From: CAVVIG01 sp050249955 | GTDB taxonomy: Bacteria > Acidobacteriota > Vicinamibacteria > Vicinamibacterales > CAVVIG01 | Length of the DNA: 64,000 nucleotides | NCBI GenBank assembly: GCA_050249955.1 | Contig: JBFWPN010000010.1 | Span: 124,001 to 188,000, forward strand | Direction of reading: 5' to 3' | Shown: positions 63,019 through 64,000 of the stretch, piece by piece | Position numbering within the stretch: the first letter of the stretch is position 1 | How the letters are laid out: each line of letters opens with the position of its first letter | Made by a program: the position numbers and the translations under genes | Notes under the pieces: model-generated | What the model was told of the DNA's origin: nothing | Databases searched by the model: none | Seen by the model: only the letters and a program-made list of their open reading frames with translations

Positions 63019-64000
63019 CGGGACGACGCTGCGGCCTGGCAGGACCGGCGTGGGCTACTACACCGAGCACCTGTTGCAGCATGCGGCCCAGGCCTGCCCG
63101 GACGACGACATCACGGTCTTCTCCAACACACCAGTGGATACCGCCGTACCGTTGCCGCGGCACGTGCGGACGCAGGTGTCCGGGACCTGGCTGCCGCGCG
63201 CGGTCTGGATGCAGACCCAGGCCCCGCGTGCGCTCCGCCGGATGAAGGCCGATGTCGTGCACTTCACCAACGGCATGGTGCCGGCGGCCTGCCCGGTACC
63301 GTCGGTCGTGACGATTCACGACATGAGCCTGACGCTATATCCGCGGTTCCATCCCTCGCGCCGGATCCTGCTGAACCGCCCGTTCGTGAACCTGGCTGCG
63401 CGCCGCGCCGACGCCATCATCACCGTCTCCGCGTCCGCCCGCGCCGATATCGTGGCCCACTACGGCATCGATCCGGCACGCGTGCACGTGGTGCACGAGG
63501 CCGCCGCGCCGGGATTCCGGATCATGCAGGATCCGTTCGAACTGCAGCGGGTGCGCGATCGCTACGGTCTGCACGAACGGTTCGTCCTCTATGTCGGCAC
63601 CATCGAGCCGCGGAAGAACCTGCCTGCCCTCATCGAAGCCTTTGCGGCACGCAGGAACGGCGGTGACCTGCCACACCAACTGGTCTGCGCGGGGCCGTAC
63701 GGCTGGCTGTCGGCCGACATCGAGCGCCAGATCGATCGGCTGCGGGTACGCGATGTGGTCCGCTTCACCGGCTACGTCCCGTTCGGCGACCTGCCGGCGA
63801 TCTACAACCTGGCCGAGATGTTCGTCTTTCCATCGGTCTACGAAGGGTTCGGCCTGCCGGTCGTCGAGGCGATGGCCTGCGGCACGCCGGTCATCACCGG
63901 CCGGGTGGCGGCGCTCAACGAAGTGTCCGGGGACGCGGCCCTGCAGGTGGATCCGCTCAACCCGGCGACACTGGGCGAAGCCCTGGTCCTGCTGGCCAGT
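63002..64000 (+). CDS. GT4 glycosyltransferase, 3' truncated by the window edge
   Basis: 333 codons from ATG 63002 with no stop before base 64000. The N-terminus MHIAFDGTTLRPGRTGVGYY fits GT4 enzymes of exopolysaccharide clusters. C-terminal-domain motifs seen: FVLYVGTIEPRKNLPALIEAF, FTGYVPFGDLPAIYNLAEMF and FPSVYEGFGLPVVEAMACGTPVI (donor-binding EGFGLP). It is probably a mannosyl- or similar hexosyltransferase, but the sugar cannot be told. It overlaps the preceding ligase gene by 17 bases and continues beyond the window. Confidence 0.92.
   Translation, partial: MHIAFDGTTLRPGRTGVGYYTEHLLQHAAQACPDDDITVFSNTPVDTAVPLPRHVRTQVSGTWLPRAVWMQTQAPRALRRMKADVVHFTNGMVPAACPVPSVVTIHDMSLTLYPRFHPSRRILLNRPFVNLAARRADAIITVSASARADIVAHYGIDPARVHVVHEAAAPGFRIMQDPFELQRVRDRYGLHERFVLYVGTIEPRKNLPALIEAFAARRNGGDLPHQLVCAGPYGWLSADIERQIDRLRVRDVVRFTGYVPFGDLPAIYNLAEMFVFPSVYEGFGLPVVEAMACGTPVITGRVAALNEVSGDAALQVDPLNPATLGEALVLLAS

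Overview
The window is about two-thirds or more G+C, densely packed, and codes on both strands with frequent 1-, 4- and 8-20-base gene overlaps. The gene mix suggests an Acidobacteriota of the Vicinamibacteria type, which is an inference: a DUF5916 protein, Oar-like TonB-dependent receptors with an N-terminal regulatory-like domain, two periplasmic PQQ dehydrogenases, many secreted peptidases, DinB, VOC and cupin stress proteins, and sphingolipid-type genes. No rRNA, tRNA, CRISPR array, transposase or phage gene was recognised. No gap longer than 300 bases lacks a gene. The largest gaps are the 250-base divergent region 61020-61269, 52034-52264, 55932-56145, 26891-27102 and 46352-46554.

Layout. 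1-3679: end of a DUF5916 gene, then a TraB/GumN protein and a secreted M24 peptidase. 3780-11295: a lipid cluster built like a bacterial ceramide pathway. The plus strand carries a CDP-alcohol phosphotransferase, a GNAT-like N-acyltransferase resembling bacterial ceramide synthase, and an NAD-dependent epimerase/reductase. Facing it on the minus strand are four translationally coupled genes: acyl carrier protein, fatty acyl-AMP ligase, alpha-oxoamine synthase of the serine palmitoyltransferase type, and a B12-type radical SAM protein. 11405-17055: an inositol-phosphate-type cytidylyltransferase, a GT4 glycosyltransferase, a DIPPS-like CDP-alcohol phosphotransferase, a radical SAM/SPASM-like protein and a flippase. 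This suggests inositol-phosphate headgroups and glycan decoration.

17107-34059: accessory metabolism. It holds a TonB receptor, a cytochrome c/PQQ dehydrogenase operon, a hybrid histidine kinase, and a run of minus-strand genes (PNPOx-like, leucine-carboxyl-type methyltransferase, cupin, second PQQ dehydrogenase, lipoprotein-like amidase, VOC, DinB, a 44-residue Cys/His mini-protein and a small membrane protein). 34060-46351: membrane dipeptidase, AddB/AddA-like recombination nuclease pair, M16 peptidase and a PEGA protein. 46555-52033: three GT2 glycosyltransferases converging on a Wzm/Wzt-type ABC exporter. 52265-54895: a second TonB receptor.

55023-58418 is the sulfur module: TauE/SafE transporter, then cysD-cysN. 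Between them lies a short ORF whose product contains CCC-A-CCC, followed by a strong intrinsic terminator just before cysD and by a nested set of base pairings that competes with the terminator. This looks like a complete cysteine-sensing ribosome-mediated transcription attenuator and is the most interesting feature here. 58439-64000: a YbjQ protein, then an exopolysaccharide block (nucleotidyltransferase-like protein, flippase, O-antigen-ligase-like protein with an inserted beta-rich domain, and a GT4 enzyme running off the right edge).
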